From IMG/VR virus record IMGVR_UViG_3300032224_001105, positions 1 through 26,383 of that record: a stretch of 26,383 nucleotides of DNA; one strand, 5' to 3'. The notes under the pieces were generated by a model, which worked only from the letters and a program-made list of their open reading frames with translations, searched no databases and was not told the DNA's origin. This document shows, piece by piece, positions 8,225 to 17,039 of this stretch. Origin of the DNA: a virus. Made by a program: the position numbers and the translations under genes. Numbering within the stretch: position 1 is the first letter of the stretch; every line of letters begins with the position of its first letter.

Positions 8225-8970
8225 TTAATAAACATGATTGGTTGGAATTGTCTAAACAATTTTTAAATGCTGAACCATTCAATCATGTTGTAATTGACAA
8301 TTTCTTTCATGAAGATTTTGCAATTAAGATATTTGAAAGTATGCCAGATTATAGTCAAGTTGATGTTAATTATAACAACGTGGCTGAAAAGAAAAAACTA
8401 TCTGATAACTGGCACAAATTTCCAAAAAGTGTGTACACAGCTTTCTTTAATCTAGTCTCAACAAAGTTTGTTGAATCTATGAGAGAACTTACACAACAAG
8501 AAGAACTAGAAGCGGATTATGGTTTGCATGGTGGTGGAGTACATATGCATAAGACAGGTGATTATCTAAACGTACACCTAGATTATGACATTCATCCTAA
8601 AGTTCCTATGAAACGTAAATTGAATATTATCATTTATATGACACCTGAATGGGAAGAATCATGGGGCGGCCATATTGAAATGTGGTCACATGATGAATCA
8701 ACGCAACAACCAAAAGAGTGTATTAAGAAGATTGCACCACTATTCAATCGAGCAGTAATCTTTGATACAACACAAAATTCATGGCACGGTGTCGGTGTAT
8801 CACAACCATTGATACCACCAGTTGGAGTTTTCCGAAAGAGTTTGGCTGCATATTACGTTGTTCCAACCGAACACACAGTCGGTAGAAATAGAGCATTGTT
8901 TATGCCACGACCAGAACAAAAAGATGATAATAATGTTATGGAGTTTTGCTTACAGAGAGCTGGATTATGA
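8212..8970 (+). CDS. 2-oxoglutarate/Fe(II) dioxygenase (prolyl 4-hydroxylase-like)
   Basis: The 252-residue protein carries the facial triad of 2OG-Fe(II) oxygenases: H122 and D124 in VHLDYD, and H192 in NSWHGV, with R208 (VFRKSLAAYY) placed to bind 2-oxoglutarate. The GGHIEMW strand (152-158) before the distal histidine is typical of the P4H-like branch. It would hydroxylate a protein side chain or a sugar using oxygen and 2-oxoglutarate. Being inside the glycan island, it may hydroxylate the glycosylation acceptor residue or a sugar; either is inference. The ATG has a GGAGA site about 9 bases upstream and overlaps the end of the GT2 gene; the next gene starts at its stop (ATGA). Confidence 0.88.
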   Translation: MEEIINKHDWLELSKQFLNAEPFNHVVIDNFFHEDFAIKIFESMPDYSQVDVNYNNVAEKKKLSDNWHKFPKSVYTAFFNLVSTKFVESMRELTQQEELEADYGLHGGGVHMHKTGDYLNVHLDYDIHPKVPMKRKLNIIIYMTPEWEESWGGHIEMWSHDESTQQPKECIKKIAPLFNRAVIFDTTQNSWHGVGVSQPLIPPVGVFRKSLAAYYVVPTEHTVGRNRALFMPRPEQKDDNNVMEFCLQRAGL

Positions 8971-9767
8971 AACAAGTAAATGTATTGGTAGTTGGTGCCA
9001 ATAGTTTTATTGGCAAAGAATTTAATGATATATTTCATTATGAGAGAGTACACTTCAAAGAACTATATCGTTATAATTTGAAATACTATGATGTGGTGGT
9101 CAACTGTGCATTACACCCACTATATAAAATACAAGAGTATGATGAAAGATATGATATAGATTATCAAGTTGGTAAAAAAGCATACGAAGCTGGTTGTCAT
9201 TATGTTATGTTATCAACTAGTAAAGTTTATGCACCAAGCATGAATTTATCCACATACACAGAAAATACACCAGTTGAACCTTTTGACCATTATGGTAAAA
9301 ACAAATTAATAACTGAAATAAAATTGTTGGGACAATATGCAGATAAGCTGACCATACTCAGAGGTTCAAACATTTTTGGTTTTGAATATGGTAGAAACTC
9401 TTTTATGGGTTACTGTATGTCACAACTTGTAAATGAGGGTAAAATCACTTTAACAATTAATCCAGATGTTCGTAGAGATTTTCTTTATGTGGAAGATGCG
9501 ATAGATATCATGCATCGTGTCTGTGAAGTGCAGCCATTGGGAGTATTCAATTTAAGTTCTGGTGTAGGCACACCAATTAAAGTATTGATTGATAACGTCA
9601 TTAAAGGTTATGATTATGGTGGTTTTGTAGACGTTAAAGATAACAAGTTTGAACGACAATTTGCAATGGATAATACTAAACTTAAAAATGCATTAGACAT
9701 GGAAATAGGTTCATTTGATTTTAAAAAGATTTGTTTGGGATTAGGAAAAAGATTATGCAGGATTTAG
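8967..9767 (+). CDS. NAD-dependent epimerase/dehydratase (extended SDR)
   Basis: This 266-residue protein has a Rossmann start VLVVGANSFIG (6-16), a serine in MLSTSKVY (81-88) and the YxxxK pair Y109/K113. A DFLYVEDA stretch follows, as in nucleotide-sugar epimerases and reductases. It is shorter than typical epimerases (about 310-330), as many sugar 4-ketoreductases are. I start it at ATG 8967, which forms ATGA with the upstream stop; a TTG 21 bases earlier is in frame but less likely. It may set the final stereochemistry of a deoxysugar made by the dehydratase and RfbH-like enzyme further on. The substrate cannot be read from sequence. Confidence 0.86.
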   Translation: MKQVNVLVVGANSFIGKEFNDIFHYERVHFKELYRYNLKYYDVVVNCALHPLYKIQEYDERYDIDYQVGKKAYEAGCHYVMLSTSKVYAPSMNLSTYTENTPVEPFDHYGKNKLITEIKLLGQYADKLTILRGSNIFGFEYGRNSFMGYCMSQLVNEGKITLTINPDVRRDFLYVEDAIDIMHRVCEVQPLGVFNLSSGVGTPIKVLIDNVIKGYDYGGFVDVKDNKFERQFAMDNTKLKNALDMEIGSFDFKKICLGLGKRLCRI

Positions 9768-10612
9768 TGATTTCGGCAATCTCAGGTTACAACTTTGAGA
9801 AGATTAAACATTGGGTACATTCACTTGAACGAACTGGTTATGATGGTCGTAAGGCCATGATAGTACATAATGTTACCGATGATACAATTAAAAAACTACA
9901 GAACCACGGTTTTGAAATTCTATTTACAAGTGAAAAGAGAAACGCAAATGATGATGGATATCATTTTGCAGATAACTTCACATATCAAGTACCACATACA
10001 AGACATTATTTCCATTGGTTGTTCTTAAAAAATATGAAAGACATTCGGTATGTTATTTCTACCGATGTTGATGTAGTATTCCAATCTAATCCATCGGAAT
10101 GGTTGGAGAAGAACCTAGATAATAAGAGATTGAACTATGGTTGTGAAGGTCTGAAATATAAAGATGAGGCATGGGGTAACCAAAACATGATGGAGTGTTT
10201 TGGACCTGTTATACATAATTATATGAAAGACACACCAATCTATAATGCTGGGTCTATGGCAGGTGAATATAAAACGTTTGTTGATTATTCACTTGCAGTT
10301 TGGTTGACGATTGCAAACAGTCAGCATCCAACACCAGACCAAGCAGGTGTCAATCTAGTGTTATCGCTTGAACCTTATAAATCAATTACAAAGTTCAATG
10401 ACCATGACACAAATTGGGCTTGCCAATGTGGTACCACGGTAGACCCAAGTAAGATAGATGGTTTTAGACCCAACTTGTTGAGTCCAGAACCATATTTTGA
10501 TGGTGAATATGTTTATAACAGTAAAGGTGAAAAATACGTTCTCGTACACCAATACAATAGAGTGCCTGAATGGAAGGCAAGAATTGAGAGAAAATATGAA
10601 AATAGGATTTAA
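9755..10612 (+). CDS. Glycosyltransferase-like protein, GT-A type with DVD motif
   Basis: The 285-residue protein begins with a strand VISAISGYN and has a clear DxD-type metal site in VISTDVDVVFQSNP (100-113, DVD at 104-106). A PDQAGVNLVL stretch (about 198-207) resembles the DQxxxN region of DxD transferases that act on cell-surface or protein acceptors, and a late histidine in VLVHQYN could be the metal-binding H near the C-terminus. It was not placed in a numbered GT family. ATG 9755 is preferred over a TTG 24 bases upstream because GGAAAAAG precedes it. Its last 17 bases overlap the cytidylyltransferase gene. Confidence 0.8.
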   Translation: MQDLVISAISGYNFEKIKHWVHSLERTGYDGRKAMIVHNVTDDTIKKLQNHGFEILFTSEKRNANDDGYHFADNFTYQVPHTRHYFHWLFLKNMKDIRYVISTDVDVVFQSNPSEWLEKNLDNKRLNYGCEGLKYKDEAWGNQNMMECFGPVIHNYMKDTPIYNAGSMAGEYKTFVDYSLAVWLTIANSQHPTPDQAGVNLVLSLEPYKSITKFNDHDTNWACQCGTTVDPSKIDGFRPNLLSPEPYFDGEYVYNSKGEKYVLVHQYNRVPEWKARIERKYENRI

Positions 10613-11093
10613 TTGTTCGTGTTTCGACTTGTTTCATGCAGGTCATGTTGCGATGCTTAAAATGGAAAAAGACTTGTGTGACTATCTAAAAGTTGCATTA
10701 CAAGTTGATCCAACTATTGACCGTCCTGGTCTAAAAAACAAACCTATTCAATCAATGTATGAACGCTACATTCAATTGCAAGCGTGTAAGTATGTTGATG
10801 AAATTTTGGTATATGACACCGAAGCAGATTTGTTGAATCTCATTAAAACACAAGATATGGATATTCGTTTCCTTAGTGAAGAATATTTGAATCGTGATTT
10901 TACAGGTAAACAATATTGTATGGACAATGGTATTGAAATTCATTATCACAAACGTCAACACTCATTCAGTACGTCTGAATTGAGAAATAGAATTTATGAA
11001 ATTGAAATCGCTAAGCGACAAGAAAAAAATGTGGTAGATATTCCACAATATTCAATACATTTGACCAACGCTAAATTACAGTCCGAAAAATGA
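10596..11093 (+). CDS. Cytidylyltransferase-like protein (TagD/GCT type)
   Basis: This 165-residue protein belongs to the HxGH nucleotidylyltransferases: FDLFHAGHVAML (10-21) carries HAGH at 14-17, and FSTSELRNRI (124-133) matches the second signature, ISTTxxxxRI. The middle segment, ERYIQLQACKYVDEILVY (56-73), is like glycerol-3-phosphate cytidylyltransferase (TagD). The likely reaction joins CTP (or ATP) to a phosphorylated polyol or sugar. It is not the RfbF type that makes CDP-glucose. I begin it at ATG 10596; an in-frame upstream ATG at 10497 would add 33 residues lying wholly inside the preceding gene. The overlap with the next gene is 4 bases. Confidence 0.86.
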   Translation: MKIGFNCSCFDLFHAGHVAMLKMEKDLCDYLKVALQVDPTIDRPGLKNKPIQSMYERYIQLQACKYVDEILVYDTEADLLNLIKTQDMDIRFLSEEYLNRDFTGKQYCMDNGIEIHYHKRQHSFSTSELRNRIYEIEIAKRQEKNVVDIPQYSIHLTNAKLQSEK

Positions 11094-11914
11094 GTAATGA
11101 TATCAGCATTGTAACTGCCTTTTTTGATATTGGTAGAGGAAACTTACCTCAATCAAAACATGGTAGAGTTTTGCCACACTATCAACACAGGTCGGTAGAT
11201 ACTTATTTTGATTTTTTTAGTAAACAAGCTAAACTACAAAATGAAATGACTATCTATACGACCGAAGATTTTGCGAGTCGTGTTTATGATATTCGTAAAC
11301 AATATGGTTTGGAAAAGTTGACCAATATTGTTACAATGAAATCCTATTTACCCGATGATATGCATGAAGTGAAAGCTAAGATTGAAGAAATCATGGCCTC
11401 ACCTGAATATTATGGTAAAGTAACCAATCCACAATTGATTGAATATTGGCACTCTGATTATGTTCTGGTGAACATTTTTAAATCTCTATATGTGTGTCAT
11501 GCCATTCAAAACAAATTTGCAACAAACGATGTTACTGCATGGATTGATTTTGGTTATGTGAGAAACGATAGTGCTATGCCACCATCAAACAAGTGGGCTT
11601 ATCCTTTTAATCCAAACAAAATTCATTTCTTCAATATTCGACCAATTGAACAAGAAAGACCCATCGATAGTATCATCTACACAGGTGATGTATACATTCA
11701 AGGATGCCACATGGTTGCTGGAACCAAGATGTGGGACGAATTACGTCAATTGATTATGGGAAGTCTCCATGTATTATTGAATCACAATCTGATTGATGAT
11801 GACCAGACATTATTGTTAATGTCATACTTGTCTAAACCAGAATTGTTTGAATTGAGATATGTTGACCCATCCGATTGGTTTATCATCTTTAAAAATTACA
11901 ACACATATGCTTAA
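11090..11914 (+). CDS. HtrL/YibB-like protein, probable glycosyltransferase
   Basis: The 274-residue protein shows the hallmarks of the HtrL/YibB family: the opening IVTAFFDIGRG (7-17), then YWHSDYVLVNIFKSLYV in the middle, then AWIDFGYVRND, in which the aspartate follows a strand as in GT-A metal sites. Members are found in LPS and capsule loci, including WlaTC-like proteins, and are thought to be glycosyltransferases. It overlaps both neighbours slightly and belongs to the same transcript. No membrane segment is present. Family recognition is good; enzymatic specificity is unknown. Confidence 0.86.
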   Translation: MSNDISIVTAFFDIGRGNLPQSKHGRVLPHYQHRSVDTYFDFFSKQAKLQNEMTIYTTEDFASRVYDIRKQYGLEKLTNIVTMKSYLPDDMHEVKAKIEEIMASPEYYGKVTNPQLIEYWHSDYVLVNIFKSLYVCHAIQNKFATNDVTAWIDFGYVRNDSAMPPSNKWAYPFNPNKIHFFNIRPIEQERPIDSIIYTGDVYIQGCHMVAGTKMWDELRQLIMGSLHVLLNHNLIDDDQTLLLMSYLSKPELFELRYVDPSDWFIIFKNYNTYA

Positions 11915-12647
11915 TATAATTTCTCCACGTATTCATAATCTAGGTGATTTTGCACATTGTTTACCTGCACTTTCTGGTTTATATAAAAAAACTGGAGATA
12001 GAATGGTGTTTGGTATCTGTGACAGACTTCAACGCTTCAAAGGCCTCAAAGAAATATTGAAAGCCCAAGAAATGTTTTATGATGTAATGTTCATGCATGA
12101 AATTAAAAGTATGCCAAATTATATGGTAGTCGATGATTCAGGTAGTGATGGTGATTATCGTTTGAGTGCCGGTGTGGTACACAAATATGGAAACTTTATA
12201 AAGCAGAATTATAAGATTGATTTTCAAATTGATGATGATTTTGAATTGCAAGTTCCGGAAATGGTTGTGGAAGATGTGGGGGATAAAATTTTAGTTGGAG
12301 ACCGATGGTCAACCAAAGATGCACCTGATGTTGATGATAGACGTTTATCCAATTTAATTGAAGGTTCTGGTATACTAGATGGTTTGCCTACGCACTATCT
12401 TGATTATACAAAAGACTTGGTGTATAATTGTAACTTGATTAAATACAACAATAGACCATTAGTTACAACCTTTACTGGTATTGCCATTATGGCTGACTTG
12501 ATGAAGAAAAGAACTGTTGTTGTATATGATGACGATATGATTAATTGGAACAATAAACCAATTATGAACACATTTGATGCACACTTTTATAAAGATAGAA
12601 AAAGCTCAGTTTACTATATTAAGGCACTTGACACAAGTATATTATGA
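11907..12647 (+). CDS. GT9-like (heptosyltransferase-type) protein, first of a pair
   Basis: The 246-residue protein opens with IISPRIHNLGDFAHCLPAL (4-22), matching the GLGDxLxxLPAL motif of GT-B family 9 transferases that act on LPS cores. Near the end, PLVTTFTGIAIMADLMKKRTVVVYD (from about 200) corresponds to the TGxxHLAxxLxxPTVALFG motif, although the usual histidine is missing. It is shorter than bacterial heptosyltransferases (about 320-350). ATG 11907 overlaps the previous stop by 8 bases; an upstream in-frame start at 11859 lies inside the previous gene and lacks a site. Loss of the histidine raises the possibility of a partner role with the next gene. Confidence 0.7.
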   Translation: MLNIISPRIHNLGDFAHCLPALSGLYKKTGDRMVFGICDRLQRFKGLKEILKAQEMFYDVMFMHEIKSMPNYMVVDDSGSDGDYRLSAGVVHKYGNFIKQNYKIDFQIDDDFELQVPEMVVEDVGDKILVGDRWSTKDAPDVDDRRLSNLIEGSGILDGLPTHYLDYTKDLVYNCNLIKYNNRPLVTTFTGIAIMADLMKKRTVVVYDDDMINWNNKPIMNTFDAHFYKDRKSSVYYIKALDTSIL

Positions 12648-13357
12648 TTATTAACATAGAACCCCACAACTTTGGTGGGCCAGTACGTAACGGCGATATA
12701 ATTGCCGTATTGAATTTTTATATGTGGTTATCAGAACAACCACCGCATTATCGTGATATTAAATTTCATATTCCTGATAGGGCAATACAGCAATCAGATT
12801 ACATAATCAGATTTCGTAATTGGTTGAATGATAATGTTTCTTTCCTTTCTGCTGAACCAGGTCAAAGTAATTTGAATATGCAGAATGTCAATCTTTGGGA
12901 TTTAAGGTCACTAACTGGTGATAAACTTATCCTAGACTTCAATAAACCAATCAAAAAGAAAATTGTGATTGCGCCATTATTTGATGGTCCATATAACACA
13001 TATCGTAATTGGTCAGTTCCAATGTTTGAGTCTATCATTCAACATTATTCAAAAGATGAATACAAAGATTATGAAAAAATTATTTGTGCCAAGAATGACG
13101 CACTATCAACCTTTTATGATGGTTGGAAAAATAGTTATGACTTTATTGAAAATATAGAACACATTGTTGATTGTAGTCATTATGTTGGTGGTGATACTGG
13201 AACATCACACTTTGCATCCGTATTACCTAAAAAAGAAAAATTAAATTATTATTATGGGTCTGTAGGACTACTGCATACCACTCCTTTCTATGCATTGCAG
13301 GGAAAAGGAAATATTAATATGTTTCACAATAACAATTGGAGATTGGATTTGTTATGA
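12644..13357 (+). CDS. GT9-like (heptosyltransferase-type) protein, second of a pair
   Basis: The 237-residue protein has a GT-B C-terminal half. KKIVIAPLFDGPYNTYRNW (107-125) corresponds to the strand and PxxxxxxKxW region of GT9 enzymes, and CSHYVGGDTGTSHFAS contains the DTGxxHxA signature that binds the nucleotide-sugar. The N-terminal opening GGPVRNGDIIAVLNFY resembles the GxLGDxL loop. The start overlaps the previous stop (ATGA). This copy retains the signature histidine that the preceding protein lacks. It probably transfers a sugar to a lipid-linked or surface glycan; the donor is unknown. Confidence 0.74.
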   Translation: MIINIEPHNFGGPVRNGDIIAVLNFYMWLSEQPPHYRDIKFHIPDRAIQQSDYIIRFRNWLNDNVSFLSAEPGQSNLNMQNVNLWDLRSLTGDKLILDFNKPIKKKIVIAPLFDGPYNTYRNWSVPMFESIIQHYSKDEYKDYEKIICAKNDALSTFYDGWKNSYDFIENIEHIVDCSHYVGGDTGTSHFASVLPKKEKLNYYYGSVGLLHTTPFYALQGKGNINMFHNNNWRLDLL

Positions 13358-14001
13358 GAATTTATAGAAAAATGTTGGAACACCTTGGTGGTTATTTGTA
13401 TCAGGACAAAATGACAGGACCACTACCTGATTATTCCGCAACATATTCGAAACAAAGATATGACACTTATACCACAAACGATAGAATGTCTGAATTGCGA
13501 TTCAATCTATTGACCAAAGTAATTAAATCATTCAATACACTTACTGACTTTGGTTATGGTAATGGAGCATTTCTACACCATTGTATCAAGAAAGGTAAGA
13601 TAACATATGGTTTTGATATTTCAGATTATCCGACACCTATGGGTTCTTTGAAAATCAATAATGTAAATGATTATGAAGTTGATGTGATGACTTTTTATGA
13701 TTCACTTGAACATCTTCCTGAAATGGATTTGATGCCGTTTCTCCGTGATTTAAAAACAAAATATATTTGTATTTCTGTACCTTGGTATCACGAAGAACAA
13801 GGAAAAGAATGGTTTATGGATTGGAAACACCGTAGAGAAAATGAACATCTGCATCATTTCGATTCACATGGTTTGATTAATCTACTTAACTTTTCTGGAT
13901 ATAAAATACTTTATTTGGGTAATGAAGAAGATGCAGTAAGAACTCCTGTTGATGACCTACCTAATATATTAACTGTTATTGCAAGAAAATTGGAGAAGTG
14001 A
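13354..14001 (+). CDS. SAM-dependent methyltransferase, class I
   Basis: This 215-residue protein has the SAM-binding motif I DFGYGNG (65-71), an acidic residue at the end of the second strand (FDIS, D88), and motif DSLEHLP (116-122), which is typical of Methyltransf_23-type enzymes. HHFDSHGLINLLNFSGY (167-183) is the usual helix before the final strands. Such enzymes in glycan clusters O- or C-methylate sugars; the same fold also caps LPS chains. The ATG overlaps the preceding stop (ATGA); an upstream TTG at 13336 is unlikely. Substrate unknown. Confidence 0.87.
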   Translation: MRIYRKMLEHLGGYLYQDKMTGPLPDYSATYSKQRYDTYTTNDRMSELRFNLLTKVIKSFNTLTDFGYGNGAFLHHCIKKGKITYGFDISDYPTPMGSLKINNVNDYEVDVMTFYDSLEHLPEMDLMPFLRDLKTKYICISVPWYHEEQGKEWFMDWKHRRENEHLHHFDSHGLINLLNFSGYKILYLGNEEDAVRTPVDDLPNILTVIARKLEK

Positions 14002-14002
14002 T

Positions 14003-14680
14003 ATGAATGATATGGCAATCGTAATCGCTGCATACACCTATGGTGCAACACCTGAGGTTGAAGCAGCTAAAAGATACATGACCAAAACATTGGTCAAAAA
14101 TGCAAAGAAATCTGGTTATCATGTGTGTTTAACTACGCACTCAACCATCGATGAAGAAACACAGAAGATGTGTAACACATACATCTATGATGAAAACAAC
14201 AGTTTCAAAGTAAATGGAATTCCAACTATGGATCACATTCATGGTTATGGTGTTGCTCACTTGGTTGCTGTACACAATGCAATCAATGTATTGGAGAGGA
14301 TGGGTATCAAATACATTCTTAAATTATGTTATGATAATATTCCAAATATTGACTACAAAGAATTGATTGAGAAGTGTCGTGCAACAGGCAAGAGAGCTGT
14401 TACTGCAAAGTGGGGTAATGATGTAACACTTGGTGACCATATGTACTTTACAGAAATTGAATTTCTAAAAGAGACATTCAACTTAGGTGAAATCTGGCGT
14501 GCTGATAAATTTGCACATCTCGGTGGAGATATGGAGTATGTTTGGTTTGATTCTGTTGCAGAAAAAGGTAAGCTGAGTGACATTCACTTAGTTGAAAATT
14601 ACCACGACTTTTTAGGTTTTGACATCCTTCAATTCTGTGAAGGTGGTGGCATCCACATCAACAACTATCCATTCGAATGA
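14003..14680 (+). CDS. Probable glycosyltransferase-like protein, family not recognised
   Basis: The 225-residue protein looks like a GT-A fold: a first strand AIVIAAYTYG (4-13), a helix-rich part, then KYILKLCYDNIPNID (around 103-117) where a DxD-type acidic pair would sit, here YDN. Later AHLGGDMEYVWFD and a C-terminal EGGGIHINNYP give a histidine near the end. It lacks a textbook DxD motif, so the activity is inferred mainly from fold impression and neighbours. ATG 14003 has GGAG seven bases upstream (13992-13995). It starts right after the methyltransferase stop and overlaps the next gene by 4 bases. Confidence 0.68.
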   Translation: MNDMAIVIAAYTYGATPEVEAAKRYMTKTLVKNAKKSGYHVCLTTHSTIDEETQKMCNTYIYDENNSFKVNGIPTMDHIHGYGVAHLVAVHNAINVLERMGIKYILKLCYDNIPNIDYKELIEKCRATGKRAVTAKWGNDVTLGDHMYFTEIEFLKETFNLGEIWRADKFAHLGGDMEYVWFDSVAEKGKLSDIHLVENYHDFLGFDILQFCEGGGIHINNYPFE

Positions 14681-15357
14681 AAACAATTAGCGTAACTGTT
14701 ATTGATACTCTTAATTATACACCAAGTATCAAAGCCCTAAGAAAGACACTTGAAACACTAGGTGATAAAATTATCTCTGTTTATTGGTTTAGTGACATTC
14801 CTTTTCCTGAACCAATAGATACAAAAATTTTTTGGACAAAAATACCACGAATTACAAGTTACAATGATGAGTATGGTAATATTACGTTAAAAATTTGTCC
14901 ACTTGTTTGTATTGAAGATTTCAATTTAATTATTCACTCTGATGGTTTTGCGGTCAATAAAGATGCATGGACTGATGAGTTTTTTGAATACGATTACATT
15001 GGTGCAACATGGCAAGATGGTCGTGTTGGTAACGGTGGTTTTTGTTTAAGGTCACGTAAGTTGTATCAAGCATTAAATAAAATGAATGTTAATTTTGCGA
15101 CAGAACAGTTTGGCGATATGATACATAATCCAGACTATCATGTAATTACAAACGGACAGTATCTCATTCCAGAAGATAATGTTATTTGCAAAATATATAG
15201 AAGTGAGTTAGAAACAAAATACGGAATCAAATTTGCACCACCACATATTGCAAATAGATTTAGTGTTGAACACAATTACAACCATGAATGGGTTGGAAGA
15301 AGTTTAGGGTTTCATGGTAAACATGGCATTGCAAAAAATTATGGAGTTGAGTTATGA
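14677..15357 (+). CDS. DUF5672-like glycosyltransferase-type protein
   Basis: The 226-residue protein reads like DUF5672: LIIHSDGFAVNKDAWTDEF (90-108), YDYIGATW (110-117), VGNGGFCLRSRKLY (122-135), then PEDNVICKIYR and a late GFHGKHG. The family occurs in glycan loci and has a GT-A-like plan, with the SDG segment in the place of the metal motif and GNGGFxLR as an acceptor-side loop. It is part of the continuous overlapping run (4-base overlaps on both sides). Activity is inferred from family and context; the sugar is unknown. Confidence 0.83.
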   Translation: MKTISVTVIDTLNYTPSIKALRKTLETLGDKIISVYWFSDIPFPEPIDTKIFWTKIPRITSYNDEYGNITLKICPLVCIEDFNLIIHSDGFAVNKDAWTDEFFEYDYIGATWQDGRVGNGGFCLRSRKLYQALNKMNVNFATEQFGDMIHNPDYHVITNGQYLIPEDNVICKIYRSELETKYGIKFAPPHIANRFSVEHNYNHEWVGRSLGFHGKHGIAKNYGVEL

Positions 15358-16085
15358 ACAGAATTAAGGTATACATTCATGCAATGGACTTGCCTGGTGG
15401 TAAAGAAATTTTAGAAGAGCAGATAGAATTGCTTGAAAGAACAGGCCTTGCTGACGAAGCAGAAGAAATCAATTTGATGTTGCATTTCAATGAAAAAAAC
15501 TTTGAATGGATTGAAGAAAGATGGGAAAATAAAACCAATGCTATTTTTCACTTATTTGATGAAGGTTATAAAGAATGGTATGAAGGAACAACCATTCAAC
15601 ACATTCAGGAATGTGCCCACGCAACAGAAGATGATTACTATGTTCTTTGTATGACCTCTAAAGGAATCTCACACGGACCTGGTGGTCACCAAAACTGGCG
15701 TCACTATATGCAATATTTTAATGTTGATAAATGGAAAGAGTGTGTACAAAAATTAGATGAAGGATATGATACTGTAGGCGCAGCATATTTGCCTGACCCT
15801 CCTTATGGTTTCTATCCAGGTACTTTCTTTTGGGCAAAAGCATCATATATTCGTAAATGCCGTAGACTGTTGCCTCCACCAGAGGCAGATTTCAAACCGC
15901 AATTTGAAGGACAACCACATCATCGATTCGACATGGAATGTTGGATTGGTAGTGGTAAACCTAACTGGTATGAAATGCATCCAGGTCCTAGTGGCCGTTG
16001 GTACTCACCCGCCTCATATTACAGGAATGATATTGTAGAAGAACCAAAACCTGCTGGTCTTTGGTCGTATAGAACGGAGTCATAA
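15354..16085 (+). CDS. Glycosyltransferase-like surface-glycan protein
   Basis: The 243-residue protein has segments shared by a widespread but poorly named glycosyltransferase-like group: HQNWRHYMQYF (112-122), YDTVGAAYL (139-147), and YPGTFFWAKASYIRKC (153-168), which corresponds to the HxSGNFWWAxxxY motif of capsule and LPS proteins. An acidic DDYY (93-96) may stand in for the metal site. The C-terminal third has the phrases FEGQPHHRFDMECWIG and PSGRWYSP. It abuts the dehydratase gene with no spacing. Exact specificity is unknown. Confidence 0.75.
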   Translation: MNRIKVYIHAMDLPGGKEILEEQIELLERTGLADEAEEINLMLHFNEKNFEWIEERWENKTNAIFHLFDEGYKEWYEGTTIQHIQECAHATEDDYYVLCMTSKGISHGPGGHQNWRHYMQYFNVDKWKECVQKLDEGYDTVGAAYLPDPPYGFYPGTFFWAKASYIRKCRRLLPPPEADFKPQFEGQPHHRFDMECWIGSGKPNWYEMHPGPSGRWYSPASYYRNDIVEEPKPAGLWSYRTES

Positions 16086-17039
16086 ATGATACTAGTAACA
16101 GGTGGTGCAGGATTTATTGGAGGTAATTTTCTATATTATCTCTATAATAATAAATTGACCAACAAGGTTGTATGTGTAGACAATCTGACATATGCTTCAA
16201 ATATCGATTACATTCAACCATTAATCGATAAAGGTTTTGTAATTTTTGAAAAGGCAGATATTGCTAGTAAAGAAGATATACAAAGAATCTATACTACATA
16301 TAATCCTACACGTATCATTAATTTTGCAGCTGAAAGTCACGTTGACAATTCTATCAATGATTATGAACCATTCATACATACAAATATTTTAGGCACAATC
16401 AACTTAATGCAAAATGCATTATCATTAAAAGGCCTACAGAGATTCATTCACATTTCAACTGATGAGGTATATGGAAGTTTGAGTTTGTCTGACGAACAAG
16501 GATTCAATGAGACCACACAATACAATCCAAACAATCCATATTCTGCATCTAAGGCATCTAGTGACCATTTTGTGAGAGCATTTCATAAGACTTATGGTCT
16601 GCCTGCAATCATTACAAATTGTTCAAACAATTATGGACCAGGACAAAACACAGAAAAGTTTATACCGACAATTATCACTAAGGCTCTAAACGATGAAAAA
16701 GTTCCAGTTTATGGTGATGGTCTATATGTAAGAGATTGGTTATTCGTATTGGATCATTGTAAAGGTATCTACATGGTATTACAGAATGGTAGAATTGGTG
16801 AGAAATATAACATTGGTGGTGGTACAGAGTTGCCAAATATAGAAATTACACGTACAATACTGGATAAACTAGGCAAACCACACAGTTTGATTGAAATGGT
16901 AAAAGATAGACCAGGACATGATAGACGTTATTCTATTGATTGCACTAAAATCACCGATGAATTAGGATATAAACCTGACTATGATATGAAAACTGGACTT
17001 GAATTGACGATAAAGGAATTTTTAAATGAACACAAATGA
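16086..17039 (+). CDS. Nucleotide-sugar 4,6-dehydratase, RmlB-like
   Basis: The 317-residue protein is an extended SDR with GGAGFIG (6-12) for NAD binding, the dehydratase triad region STDEVYG (124-130; T125, D126, E127) and YSASK (152-156). VDNLTYA (31-37) after the second strand and NYGPGQ further on are classic for dTDP-glucose 4,6-dehydratase. It converts an NDP-glucose into the 4-keto-6-deoxy form, the entry point to deoxysugars. RmlA, RmlC and RmlD are not in this window. Because the next gene is of the RfbH type, which works on CDP-sugars in known pathways, the nucleotide actually used here is uncertain. The next gene overlaps it by 14 bases. Confidence 0.93.
   Translation: MILVTGGAGFIGGNFLYYLYNNKLTNKVVCVDNLTYASNIDYIQPLIDKGFVIFEKADIASKEDIQRIYTTYNPTRIINFAAESHVDNSINDYEPFIHTNILGTINLMQNALSLKGLQRFIHISTDEVYGSLSLSDEQGFNETTQYNPNNPYSASKASSDHFVRAFHKTYGLPAIITNCSNNYGPGQNTEKFIPTIITKALNDEKVPVYGDGLYVRDWLFVLDHCKGIYMVLQNGRIGEKYNIGGGTELPNIEITRTILDKLGKPHSLIEMVKDRPGHDRRYSIDCTKITDELGYKPDYDMKTGLELTIKEFLNEHK

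Noticed and set aside
8944-8952. MotA-box-like TTTTGCTTA as a middle promoter
   Set aside because: There is no convincing -10 element at the right distance, and the site is within coding sequence where overlapping genes explain the bases.
10596-11093. The cytidylyltransferase as the missing CDP-glucose synthase (RfbF) of the dideoxyhexose pathway
   Set aside because: It is a small HxGH-type enzyme like TagD, whereas RfbF is a larger RmlA-type nucleotidyltransferase with a GxGxR start, which is absent here.
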